A DNA stretch of 46,790 nt from Sphingobacteriales bacterium 44-15 (GTDB lineage: Bacteria > Bacteroidota > Bacteroidia > Chitinophagales > Chitinophagaceae), in the NCBI GenBank assembly GCA_001899685.1, contig MKWG01000035.1, forward strand, positions 1-46,790, given 5' to 3'. Positions 32,141 to 39,664 of this stretch are shown one piece after another (positions within the stretch are counted from its first letter, which is position 1; the number at the start of each line of letters is the position of its first letter). The notes below the pieces were generated by a model, which saw only the letters and a program-made list of their open reading frames with translations, did not search any database and was not told the DNA's origin. A program made the position numbers and the translations under genes.

Positions 32141-33235
32141 TTATGGCTGCTGCACAAAAGGTAATTTGGATACCCTGGCTTTCAGCAATTTATCCCTCAC
32201 TTCTATAAATATCTCACTGTCTATCGGGGCAAACTCACTCATCACATATCCCATACCTATAGCTCTGCCCAGCGTAGGTGATTGCGTACCTGATGTTACC
32301 CGCCCGATAAGGTTGCCTTCGCTGTCCTTTATCCGGTAATCGTGACGCGGTATGCCTTTCTCTGTCATTTCAAAGCCCACCAGCTTTTTATCGGGGCCGG
32401 CCGCTTTCTGCTTTTGAAGATAGTCGCTCGCCGTGAATTTTTTAGAAAACTTCGTTATCCAGCCCAGTCCGGCTTCCAGCGGCGTGGTAAAATCGTCAAT
32501 ATCATTTCCATACAGGCAATATCCCATCTCCAGCCTGAGCGTATCACGGGCGCCGAGCCCTATAGGCTTTAAACCTTTTGCAGACCCTGCCTCAAAAATG
32601 GCATCCCATACTTTACCGGCATTGCCATCCTTGTCTTCAAAATATATTTCTACCCCGCCTGCCCCGGTATAACCTGTAGCGCTCACTATCACATTATCAA
32701 CGCCGGCAAACTTACATTTTACAAAAGTGTAGTATTTCAGGTTCAGTATGTCCGTCTCTGTGAGGGACTGCAATATTTTTGCAGCATTGGGCCCCTGCAC
32801 AGCCAGCAGGCAGGTCTTGTCGGAAATATTGTGCATTTCTACTCCTGCCGTATTATGAAAGCTGATCCAGTCCCAGTCCTTGTCAATATTAGCTGCATTC
32901 ACTACCAGCATGTACACTTTGTTCTCTTCTATGCAGTATACCAGCAGGTCATCTACTATCCCCCCGTTTTCATTGGTAAGGCTGCTATACTGCACTTTGC
33001 CTGCCGTAAGCTTAGCTGCATCATTAGTGGTTACACGCTGGATCAGGTCAAGGGCGCCTTCACCTTTGAAAATAAACTCTCCCATGTGGCTTACGTCAAA
33101 AATGCCTGCATTATTCCGTACTGCCGCATGCTCATCATTGATGCCGGTATAGCTTATGGGCATATTATACCCGGCAAATTCAGCCATCCTGGCGCCTGCA
33201 GCAATATGCTTAGCGGTAAAAGGGGTTTGTTTCAT
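32141..33235 (-). CDS. gcvT: Aminomethyltransferase, glycine cleavage T protein
   Basis: 364 residues, the normal length for GcvT. Landmarks: [23 protein letters not shown]-like [95 protein letters not shown], and the C-terminal domain with [29 protein letters not shown]. It transfers the methylene group of the H-protein-bound aminomethyl to tetrahydrofolate and releases ammonia, in the cytosol. gcvP and gcvH are not in the window. It is the head of a short minus-strand unit with the SRPBCC gene; a repeat element occupies its upstream region. Confidence 0.97.
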   Translation of the reverse strand: MKQTPFTAKHIAAGARMAEFAGYNMPISYTGINDEHAAVRNNAGIFDVSHMGEFIFKGEGALDLIQRVTTNDAAKLTAGKVQYSSLTNENGGIVDDLLVYCIEENKVYMLVVNAANIDKDWDWISFHNTAGVEMHNISDKTCLLAVQGPNAAKILQSLTETDILNLKYYTFVKCKFAGVDNVIVSATGYTGAGGVEIYFEDKDGNAGKVWDAIFEAGSAKGLKPIGLGARDTLRLEMGYCLYGNDIDDFTTPLEAGLGWITKFSKKFTASDYLQKQKAAGPDKKLVGFEMTEKGIPRHDYRIKDSEGNLIGRVTSGTQSPTLGRAIGMGYVMSEFAPIDSEIFIEVRDKLLKARVSKLPFVQQP

Positions 33236-33253
33236 TGAAATAACTGTTTATTT

Positions 33254-33410
33254 GGTGAATGGAGGTAATGGTGAATAGTGAATGGTGAGACGTGAGAGGA
33301 CAGACGTGAGATCTTCACCTCTCACATTTGTCGTTTCACATTTCACGTTTGTCGTCTCACGTTTGTTGTTTATCGTTTGACGTTTCATCATTGCCCATTG
33401 CCTGTTCACC
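33254..33410. repeat. GTGA/TCAC repeat element, copy 5 (longest)
   Basis: A compound copy. GGTGAATGGAGG and GGTGAATAGTGAATGGTGAG (left) lead to ACGTGAGAGGACAGACGTGA. The run TTCACCTCTCACATTTGTCG and four further TCAC/CGTTT words follow. TCATCATTGCCCATTGCCTG at the right end is the reverse complement of GGCAATAGGCAATAGTGA-type words at 31560 and 37610. Its right part is the 3' end of the carbonic anhydrase gene. Confidence 0.75.
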
Positions 33411-33923
33411 CTCTTTAAACCATGAACTGTACATCAAATAATTATTGGCAATACGATTTATTTCCCCGCTGATCAGCTCCCGGGAAATATCTTTTACCTT
33501 ACGGGCAGGCACACCCGCATAAATAGTGCCCGGTTCCACCTTTGTGCCTTCAAGCACTACCGCTCCCGCCGCAATGATGCTGTTGCTGCCTATCACCGCA
33601 TTATCCATTACGATAGCCCCCATTCCGATCAGCACATTGTCATGCACGGTGCAGCCATGCACAATAGCATTATGCCCTATGCTCACATTGTTGCCTATGA
33701 TTGCTTTCGTCTTTTCGTAAGTGCAATGTATTACAGCGCCGTCCTGTATATTCACTTTATTCCCTATCCTGATGGCATTCACGTCGCCACGCACCACAGC
33801 ATTGAACCAGACGCTGCAATCATCACCCAGTACAACATCTCCCACTATGGTAGCATTAGGCGCTATATAGCAGTTATCACCGGTTGCAGGATATATACCT
33901 TTTACAGGCAGTATTACAGGCAT
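33357..33923 (-). CDS. Gamma-class carbonic anhydrase family protein
   Basis: 188 residues forming a left-handed hexapeptide beta-helix: YIAPNATIVGDVVLGDDCSV, VVRGDVNAIRIGNKVNIQDG, IIGNNVSIGHNAIVHGCTV and LIGMGAIVMDNAVIG. The three zinc-ligand histidines are at 66 (VIHCT), 84 (IGHN) and 89 (IVHG). The family includes CamH/YrdA/PaaY-type proteins that hydrate carbon dioxide or act as thioesterase-like accessory proteins; activity cannot be assigned. The last ~15 residues (EQAMGNDETSNDKQQT) and the stop are encoded by the repeat element, so the original C-terminus was probably shorter or different. It lies 37 bases after the PfkB kinase gene. Confidence 0.92.
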   Translation of the reverse strand: MPVILPVKGIYPATGDNCYIAPNATIVGDVVLGDDCSVWFNAVVRGDVNAIRIGNKVNIQDGAVIHCTYEKTKAIIGNNVSIGHNAIVHGCTVHDNVLIGMGAIVMDNAVIGSNSIIAAGAVVLEGTKVEPGTIYAGVPARKVKDISRELISGEINRIANNYLMYSSWFKEGEQAMGNDETSNDKQQT

Positions 33924-33960
33924 TTCAAATTGGGTTTAAAACAGAAGATCGCCAATGCTC

Positions 33961-34890
33961 TTAACCGGCAACAAGGGAAATATCAAAGTTCACCAGGTCT
34001 ACGAACTCCTGGATCCTTTCGTCAATATCATTCTTGCTCAATTCTTTCAGGCGTGTAGTGCCGAATTTCTCCACACAAAAAGAAGCTATGGCGGATCCGA
34101 CAATAATAGCCGATTTCATCCCTTCAAATGAAAAATCTTTTGTGTTGTCGAGGTATCCTGCAAAGCCGCCCGCAAAAGTATCTCCTGCCCCGGTTGGGTC
34201 AAATACCTCTTCAAGCGGCAGGGCAGGAGCAAAAAATACATGATCATCATGGAACAAAAGAGCGCCATGTTCGCCTTTTTTGATGATCAGGAATTTTGGT
34301 CCCATTTTGATGATCTCTTTGGCAGCTCTTACCAGAGAATACTGTCCGCTCAGTTGCCTCGCTTCGCTGTCATTTACCAGCAACACGTCTATTTTAGACA
34401 AGACTGTTTCCAGGTCGGGTAGCGCCGTTTCCATCCAGAAGTTCATGGTGTCCAGCACGATGAGCCGGGGACGCTTTTGCATCTGGTCAATAACGCTCAG
34501 CTGCACTGCCGGCGAAAGATTGCCAAGCATCAGTATATCTGCGCCCTGGTAGCTCCGGGGAACTACCGGTTCGAATTCACCCAAAACATTTAACTGTGTT
34601 TCAAGCGTATCCCTCGTATTCATATCCATGTGGTAACGGCCGCTCCAGAAAAATGACTTTTTGTCTTTTTTTACCTGAACTCCTTCAAGGTTCACCCCCC
34701 GTTTTACCAGCATATCCAGCTCTTCCTGCGGGAAATCTCCTCCTACTACAGAGATCTGTTGAATAGGTTTGGTAAAATTGGAGGCGCTCCAGGCAATATA
34801 AGTAGCCGCGCCACCTACAATTTTATCGCTTCTGCCAAAAGGAGTTTCTATTGCATCAAATGCCATAGAGCCGACAACGATCAAAGACAT
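33961..34890 (-). CDS. PfkB-family carbohydrate/nucleoside kinase
   Basis: 309 residues. The N-terminal signature SLIVVGSMAFDAIETPFG and GGAATYIAWSAS and the C-terminal ATP/anion-hole motif DPTGAGDTFAGGF (231-243, catalytic Asp 237) place it in the ribokinase/PfkB group, with LLVNDSEARQLSG and LIIKKGEHGALLF as further landmarks. The pattern VGSMAFDAIETPFG resembles the adenosine-kinase-like and sugar-kinase-like members common in Bacteroidota; the acceptor sugar or nucleoside is not decided. Cytosolic. The first gene of a minus-strand run that continues with the carbonic anhydrase. A perfect -7 box lies 41 bases upstream. Confidence 0.93.
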   Translation of the reverse strand: MSLIVVGSMAFDAIETPFGRSDKIVGGAATYIAWSASNFTKPIQQISVVGGDFPQEELDMLVKRGVNLEGVQVKKDKKSFFWSGRYHMDMNTRDTLETQLNVLGEFEPVVPRSYQGADILMLGNLSPAVQLSVIDQMQKRPRLIVLDTMNFWMETALPDLETVLSKIDVLLVNDSEARQLSGQYSLVRAAKEIIKMGPKFLIIKKGEHGALLFHDDHVFFAPALPLEEVFDPTGAGDTFAGGFAGYLDNTKDFSFEGMKSAIIVGSAIASFCVEKFGTTRLKELSKNDIDERIQEFVDLVNFDISLVAG

Positions 34891-34930
34891 ACGGGGTTGT
34901 TTAGTGAATAAATTTGTTTTTAAAACCGTG

Positions 34931-34938
34931 CAAAGCTA
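34931..34938 (-). promoter_or_regulatory. Bacteroidota -7 promoter box for the PfkB gene
   Basis: Read on the minus strand it is TAGCTTTG, a perfect TAnnTTTG, giving a 5' leader of about 35 bases. No clear -33 box at the usual distance. Confidence 0.5.
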
Positions 34939-35084
34939 AGGCAAATATGTAAGCCGTTAACGGGCGCATTTCAATTTTTCACATGCGGGTGGTAACGCCA
35001 TGTCCCTCAACTTTAGCAAAAAGAATTCCCGGCAATGGTACGTGAGACAGGTATCAAGGCGATCGAAGAGGCGGTGATTTATAC

Positions 35085-35092
35085 TATTTTTG
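35085..35092 (+). promoter_or_regulatory. Bacteroidota -7 promoter box, near-leaderless start
   Basis: TATTTTTG fits TAnnTTTG and ends four bases before the ATG at 35097, which supports that ATG over a longer reading in another frame that begins at 35035. Confidence 0.5.
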
Positions 35093-35096
35093 AAGC

Positions 35097-35381
35097 ATGG
35101 AAACCGAAAATTTTATCTCAAGCCTGGCTGATGACACGCCGCCATCGGCAATATCGGTCTACCTGCAGGCGCTTTGGTATGACGGAAAAGGCAACTGGGA
35201 AAAAGCGCATACCATTATACAGGATATTGACGACGGCAAAGCGGCATGGATACATGCTTACCTGCATAGAAAAGAAGGAGATAACGGCAATGCACGATAC
35301 TGGTATTCCCGCGCCGGGAAAGCATTTCCATCCGTACCTCTCCAGCAGGAATGGGAAATGATCGTTGGAGCGCTTATATAA
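35097..35381 (+). CDS. Small conserved protein, TPR-like
   Basis: 94 residues, no signal peptide. The pattern SVYLQALWYDGKGNWEKAHT, IIQDIDDGKAAWIHAYLHRK, EGDNGNARYWYSRAGKAF reads as two or three helix pairs of the tetratricopeptide type, with the invariant-looking AAWIHAYLHRKEGD. Similar short proteins occur in Bacteroidota and Proteobacteria without an assigned role. The start follows a -7 box directly, and the gene ends in a strong terminator. A 108-codon frame beginning at 35035 overlaps it out of frame and lacks any recognisable pattern. Likely cytoplasmic; function unknown. Confidence 0.8.
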   Translation: METENFISSLADDTPPSAISVYLQALWYDGKGNWEKAHTIIQDIDDGKAAWIHAYLHRKEGDNGNARYWYSRAGKAFPSVPLQQEWEMIVGALI

Positions 35382-35418
35382 GAAAGCGAAGCTGTTTTTC
35401 AGGAACAGCTTCGCTTTC
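35382..35418. terminator. Bidirectional terminator between convergent genes
   Basis: GAAAGCGAAGCTGTT (35382-35396) and AACAGCTTCGCTTTC (35404-35418) form a perfect 15-bp stem with a TTTCAGG loop. It starts right after the stop of the small protein gene and ends 15 bases before the stop of the DUF937-OmpA gene on the other strand. Confidence 0.9.
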
Positions 35419-35432
35419 CGAACATTTTCATT

Positions 35433-36656
35433 TTATTTTTCTCTCACATTGATGGATATCCTCCTGTTTTTCTTTTTGTTGGCTTCGGTATCATTAGGGG
35501 CAACAAAATGAGTGGGGCCATATCCCTCTGCAGCTTCCAGCTGGCTGCCATGTCCGAACTCCTTCAGTTTGGCGCTTACCGCATCGGCTCTTTCCTGCGA
35601 AAGCTTTACATTCGACAGGGAATCGCCTGTATTATCGGTATAACCGCCTATCTTGATCTTCACTTTTGGAAAAGCCTTTAAAATAGCCGCTATATTCTGC
35701 ACCTGCTTCAAAGATGCTGCAGTGATCGTGGCACTTCCGGTTTCAAAGTTCAGGTTGTCAAAATCAAACCATTTCTCTTTGCTTACGGGTTCGTTCGAAT
35801 TGAGGTAGGCTACGAGGTTATCCTCTATTCCGCCTTTATAAGCATCCAGCTCGGTTCCGTCGGGCAATTTCACTTTCAAAGATTCTCTTACCGGTTCTGC
35901 CGGTAAAATCTCTGTATGCTCTTTGTCTTCATGCGCCGCTGCAGGAATATGTTCAGCCCCGCAGCTTCTGAAAATATACAATAGCAGTACAAATATTCCT
36001 ATAGCCCAAAATGCGGGGACAAGCCAGTTGCTTTTTCTTGTCGTTTCCGGTGGTGCATTATGAGATGTATGAGCGGCAGTTTCAGCAGATAAGGTACTCG
36101 ATTTTGATCCGACTCCTGCCAGACTTCCTATACCAGGTACGCTTGCCAGGTTAAAGCCCGGAGGGATCGCAGATAAGATGCTTTCTTTCTGGCTTGCCAG
36201 GAGGGAACCTACCTCAGCAGCTCCCAGGTTGTTTGCGAAGGCATAGCTGCCAAGCTTATCAAGTGCGGCCGGAGCGATCGCTGACAACAGAGCGGTGACT
36301 GACAACCCTTTAATGCCCGAAAAGCGTGCGATAAGACTACTAATGCTATCAGACTTATCTCCCAGGATCCGTGCGGCAATATCCGATAAACCCGGTCGGC
36401 TGCTTCCTCCATTTTGAAAAAGCTCTACAAGCCTGCCTGATATCCCGCTATCGGCAGATTGCCTGGCAACTGAGAGAAGCGTTTGAGCGCCATCTGCCGT
36501 TCCGGCCTTTTCCAAAAAAAACGTTAATACAGATGGCACAGCCGCCTGCAGCGCTTTCTGAATATTGCCTTCACTTTCTTCCAGGGAAGATGCAATTTTA
36601 CTTACCAGGTCGTGATTGAAGAGACCGGAAACGGAATCAAGAAGATTGAATGACAT
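35433..36656 (-). CDS. DUF937-OmpA fusion protein, inner-membrane anchored
   Basis: 407 residues without a signal peptide. Residues 1-175 match DUF937 (LLDSVSGLFNHDLVSKIASS, GNIQKALQAAVPSVL, and a second half VTALLSAIAPAALDKLG). A single membrane segment is at about 211-229 (WLVPAFWAIGIFVLLLYIF). The OmpA/MotB-type peptidoglycan-binding domain covers about 285-405: FDFDNLNFETGSATIT, VKIKIGGYTDNTGDSLSN, LSQERADAVSAKL, and NRRISINV. The layout implies DUF937 in the cytoplasm and the OmpA domain in the periplasm bound to peptidoglycan. DUF937 is a helical family of unknown role. Convergent with the small protein gene; the upstream 275 bases are shared with the divergent response regulator. Confidence 0.92.
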   Translation of the reverse strand: MSFNLLDSVSGLFNHDLVSKIASSLEESEGNIQKALQAAVPSVLTFFLEKAGTADGAQTLLSVARQSADSGISGRLVELFQNGGSSRPGLSDIAARILGDKSDSISSLIARFSGIKGLSVTALLSAIAPAALDKLGSYAFANNLGAAEVGSLLASQKESILSAIPPGFNLASVPGIGSLAGVGSKSSTLSAETAAHTSHNAPPETTRKSNWLVPAFWAIGIFVLLLYIFRSCGAEHIPAAAHEDKEHTEILPAEPVRESLKVKLPDGTELDAYKGGIEDNLVAYLNSNEPVSKEKWFDFDNLNFETGSATITAASLKQVQNIAAILKAFPKVKIKIGGYTDNTGDSLSNVKLSQERADAVSAKLKEFGHGSQLEAAEGYGPTHFVAPNDTEANKKKNRRISINVREK

Positions 36657-36787
36657 AATAGAAGTTTTTTGTGAAGAAATTACTTATTTATCAGTAAGTG
36701 GATATTTGTATGAAAAATTTTCTTTATCTTTTCAGAAATAGTTGATTTACTTTCATTTGTAATTATTTAAATTCGCTCTTAAGATAT

Positions 36788-36801
36788 AGCATATATATGC
36801 T
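36788..36801. promoter_or_regulatory. Perfect 14-bp palindrome in a divergent promoter region
   Basis: AGCATATATATGCT is fully self-complementary and lies midway between the divergent DUF937-OmpA and response-regulator genes. It could be an operator; the surrounding AT-rich sequence makes a chance match possible. The remainder of this 275-base gap shows no further structure I can call. Confidence 0.4.
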
Positions 36802-36931
36802 TTCTGGATACTGTACTAATATTTTCCAATTAGTTTCGTATATTAATAATAATAAAATCTTTTAAGGTAAAGTAAAAATTTAATTTAAAGATCAATATTT
36901 CCGGTATTTTATAACCTAAAACCTTATCCGA

Positions 36932-37594
36932 ATGTTCACAGACAACCTAACGTCAGTTGAAAAAAAAATAACAATACTCATTGTAGATGATCATAAGCTC
37001 ATCAGGGATACCTGGTCTTTTATCCTGAACAGCGATGAACGTTTCCAGGTCATTGCTGAAACCGACACGGGGCAAAGCGCTATTGAAATATCAGACAGTT
37101 ACCACCCTGATATTATTTTGATGGATATCAACATGAGCCCTATGAACGGGTTTGAAGCCACTAAAGAAATACGCAGGATATCCCCTTCTTCAAAGATCAT
37201 TGGCGTTTCGATGCACTCGCAGCCCGCCTATGCTAAAAAGATGCTGCAGGTAGGCGCTGTAGGCTATATCACCAAAAATTCCTCTAAAGAAGAAATGATC
37301 ACCGCTATCAGCGAAGTAGCGGGCGGAAGTAAATATATTTGTAACGAAGTAAAGACCATTCTCTCAGAACAGATACTGGAAGATAGCGAAAAGCCGGATG
37401 TAAACCTGCTCTCGCAACGGGAAGTGGAGATCATAAACCTGATCAAACAGGGACAGTCATCCAGGGAAATAGCGCAACACCTTAATATTACCCTTAAAAC
37501 GGTGGAAGTGCACCGCCATAATATCCTGAAGAAGCTGAATTTAAAAAATACCGCCGCGCTGGTGAATTTTATTAATAATGCGGGGATGAATTAA
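36932..37594 (+). CDS. NarL/FixJ-family response regulator
   Basis: 220 residues. The receiver domain (about 12-130) has the acidic pair Asp 19/Asp 20 (LIVDDHKL), the phospho-acceptor Asp 65 (ILMDINM), the switch Ser/Thr in GVSMHSQ and the conserved Lys in VGYITKNSS. The LuxR-type helix-turn-helix (about 153-205) reads LSQREVEIINLIKQGQSSRE, IAQHLNITLKTVEVHRHNIL, KKLNL. It therefore should be phosphorylated by a histidine kinase and bind DNA as a dimer. No kinase is next to it, so it is an orphan regulator here. It is divergent from the DUF937-OmpA gene and could regulate it. Confidence 0.95.
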   Translation: MFTDNLTSVEKKITILIVDDHKLIRDTWSFILNSDERFQVIAETDTGQSAIEISDSYHPDIILMDINMSPMNGFEATKEIRRISPSSKIIGVSMHSQPAYAKKMLQVGAVGYITKNSSKEEMITAISEVAGGSKYICNEVKTILSEQILEDSEKPDVNLLSQREVEIINLIKQGQSSREIAQHLNITLKTVEVHRHNILKKLNLKNTAALVNFINNAGMN

Positions 37595-37599
37595 GGGAG

Positions 37600-37726
37600 G
37601 TGAATGGGCAATAGGCAATAGTGAATGATGAAACGTGAGAAGTGAAACGCTTGCAGGTTGTAGGTTGCCACTTGAAACCTGACACTGTAACCTGAAACCT
37701 CATACCTCATACCTGAAACCTCACTT
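37600..37726. repeat. GTGA/TCAC repeat element, copy 6, with ACCTGAAACCT words
   Basis: GGTGAATGGGCAATAGGCAA, TAGTGAATGATGAAACGTGA and GAAGTGAAACG repeat the left module of copies 4 and 5. The right half consists of ACCTGAAACCT-, CATACCT- and GTAACCT-like words in tandem and runs up to the ATG of the amidase gene at 37727. Confidence 0.7.
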
Positions 37727-38530
37727 ATGTCTTCATTATCCATTACCACTGTTCAGGCCAATTTGCATTGGGAAGATAAGGCTGCCAACCTGGCTATGCT
37801 GGAAGACAGGATCGACAGCATACAGGCCCGCACCGAAATTGTAGTGCTTCCCGAAATGTTCAATACAGGCTTCAGCATGCATGTCCAACAGCTCGCAGAA
37901 CCCATGGAAGGCAGCACTATGGCCTGGATGAAAAGAATAGTAATGGAAAAAAAGATCATTCTTACGGGAAGTATGATCATTGAAGACAACGGGAATTATT
38001 TTAACAGGCTGATATGGATGCTGCCCGACGGCAAATACGGGAGCTACGACAAGCGCCACCGCTTTGGCTATGCCGGCGAAGATCAATACTTTACGGCTGG
38101 CAATAGACGGCTGATCGCGTCGGTAAAAGGATGGAAGATCAATCTGCAGGTGTGCTACGATCTCAGGTTCCCTGTATGGGTAAGGCAGCAGATCATACCC
38201 GGCGATGGCGCCGCACCGGAATACGACCTGATCATATATGTTGCCAACTGGCCGCAAAGAAGAAGCCATGCATGGAAATCATTGCTTACAGCCAGGGCTA
38301 TAGAGAATCAATGCTACGTGGCGGGCGTAAACAGAACGGGTAATGACGGTAATGGCATTTATCACAGCGGAGACAGCATGATCATTGACCCGCTGGGGGA
38401 AATAATATACCATGCCGGTGAAAAGGAAGAAAACTTTACGGCCGTTCTGCAAAAACAGCATCTTGATGCTGTCCGCACTTCATTCCCTTTCTGGAAAGAC
38501 GCCGATCATTTTTTAATAGACCCGCAATAA
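37727..38530 (+). CDS. Nitrilase-superfamily omega-amidase (YafV-like)
   Basis: 267 residues. The catalytic triad is Glu 43 (VLPEMFNTGF), Lys 109 (YDKRHRFGYAGE) and Cys 143 (VCYDLRFPVW). The motifs GSMIIEDNGNYFNRLIWMLP and RSHAWKSLLTARAIENQCYV, with YHSGDSMIIDPLG, match the omega-amidase/YafV branch. Those enzymes hydrolyse 2-oxoglutaramate and 2-oxosuccinamate to 2-oxo acids, mainly as a repair step after transamination. The branch call is good, the precise substrate less so. Cytosolic. The start lies directly after a repeat element; nagA begins 15 bases after the stop, so both are probably in one transcript. Confidence 0.9.
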   Translation: MSSLSITTVQANLHWEDKAANLAMLEDRIDSIQARTEIVVLPEMFNTGFSMHVQQLAEPMEGSTMAWMKRIVMEKKIILTGSMIIEDNGNYFNRLIWMLPDGKYGSYDKRHRFGYAGEDQYFTAGNRRLIASVKGWKINLQVCYDLRFPVWVRQQIIPGDGAAPEYDLIIYVANWPQRRSHAWKSLLTARAIENQCYVAGVNRTGNDGNGIYHSGDSMIIDPLGEIIYHAGEKEENFTAVLQKQHLDAVRTSFPFWKDADHFLIDPQ

Positions 38531-38545
38531 AAAATTATACTGCTC

Positions 38546-39652
38546 ATGAAAACCGCTTATACGCATTGCACGATATATACCTCTGAAGAGCAACTGACCG
38601 GTAAGGCTATACTGGTAAATAACGGGGTAATAGAAGATATTACAGACGCCGGCAGCATCGACACTGGTTATGACATAAAAGATCTTGAAGGATTAAATAT
38701 AGCTCCCGGCTTTATAGACCTGCAGATATACGGGGGTAACGGAAAACTCTTCTCTGCAGACCTTGATACGGCATCCATTCAGGCTACCTATGAGTACTGC
38801 CTGAAAGGCGGGTGTACGCAATTTATGATCACCATGGCCACTAATACCATTGAGATATTTTTGAAAGGTATGGAAGCCGTACGCCATTATTGGGAACAGG
38901 GGGGAAAGGGTTTGCTGGGATTGCACCTTGAAGGGCCTTACCTCAACCCCGAAAAAAAAGGAGCGCATCTTGCAGATTGCATAAAAAAGCCTACTGTGGC
39001 AGAAGTAAAAATGCTGCTTGACCAGGGCGGGGGTGTTTTGAAAATGATGACGGTTGCCCCTGAAGTTTGTGATGCAGCCATTATTGAATTGCTTTTGCAG
39101 AACGGCATTATTGTTTCGGCAGGCCATAGCAATGCCACTTATGAAGAAGCCACAGCAAAATTTGCCACGGGCATTCCTACCGCCACGCATCTCTTCAACG
39201 CGATGTCTCCGCTCCAGAGCAGGGCGCCGGGAATAGTAGGCGCCATATATAATGACGACCAGATCAAAGCCAGCATTGTTGCCGATGGTATACATGTAGA
39301 TTTTGCCGCGGTAAGCATCAGCAAAAAGATCATGGGTAAGCGGTTATTCTTTATTACCGACGCCGTTGCCGAAAGCAGCAGGGGCGGCTACCAGCATATA
39401 TTCACCGGCGACAGGTATACCCTCCCCAATGGCACGCTCTCAGGGTCTGCACTTACTATGATGAAAGCTGTAAATAACGTAGTGCAGCATTGTAATATTC
39501 CGCTTGATGAGGCGCTGAGGATGGCTTCCACCTATCCTGCACAATTGCTCTCAGGAGATATTCTCCTTGGCAGGATAGCAAAAGGTTATGCAGCCGACTT
39601 AGTGGTTTTTGACGATAAGCTCTCCGTCAGGGAGGTGATCACCAATGGATGA
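38546..39652 (+). CDS. nagA: N-acetylglucosamine-6-phosphate deacetylase
   Basis: 368 residues of the amidohydrolase superfamily. LHLEGPYLNPEKKGAH carries the metal-binding Glu, SAGHSNA the first His, THLFNAMSPLQSR the second His, and FITDAVAESS the catalytic Asp. The N-terminal HxH found in many amidohydrolases is replaced by DLQIYGG, as in the mononuclear NagA of E. coli. It removes acetate from GlcNAc-6-phosphate to give glucosamine-6-phosphate, in the recycling of cell-wall amino sugars and chitin use. It follows the omega-amidase gene (15 bases) and converges closely with the T9SS protein gene, with 12 bases between stops. No nagB or nagE is in the window. Confidence 0.95.
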   Translation: MKTAYTHCTIYTSEEQLTGKAILVNNGVIEDITDAGSIDTGYDIKDLEGLNIAPGFIDLQIYGGNGKLFSADLDTASIQATYEYCLKGGCTQFMITMATNTIEIFLKGMEAVRHYWEQGGKGLLGLHLEGPYLNPEKKGAHLADCIKKPTVAEVKMLLDQGGGVLKMMTVAPEVCDAAIIELLLQNGIIVSAGHSNATYEEATAKFATGIPTATHLFNAMSPLQSRAPGIVGAIYNDDQIKASIVADGIHVDFAAVSISKKIMGKRLFFITDAVAESSRGGYQHIFTGDRYTLPNGTLSGSALTMMKAVNNVVQHCNIPLDEALRMASTYPAQLLSGDILLGRIAKGYAADLVVFDDKLSVREVITNG

Positions 39653-39664
39653 CGATTGTACTGG

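Noticed and set aside
34565-34590. GGTTCGAATTC considered as a tRNA T-loop
   Set aside because: It lies inside the PfkB coding sequence and no cloverleaf can be built around it; no tRNA gene was found in the window.
35035-35361. A 108-codon frame starting before the small TPR-like gene
   Set aside because: Overlaps the 94-residue gene in another frame, has no conserved pattern, and starts before the promoter box.
37663-37726. ACCTGAAACCT/CATACCT words considered as a CRISPR or iteron array
   Set aside because: Units are short and irregular, have no spacers, and lie next to no replication or cas gene; they fit the dispersed repeat family.
37736-38269. A 177-codon minus-strand frame opposite the omega-amidase
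   Set aside because: Antisense shadow of a gene with an intact Glu-Lys-Cys triad.
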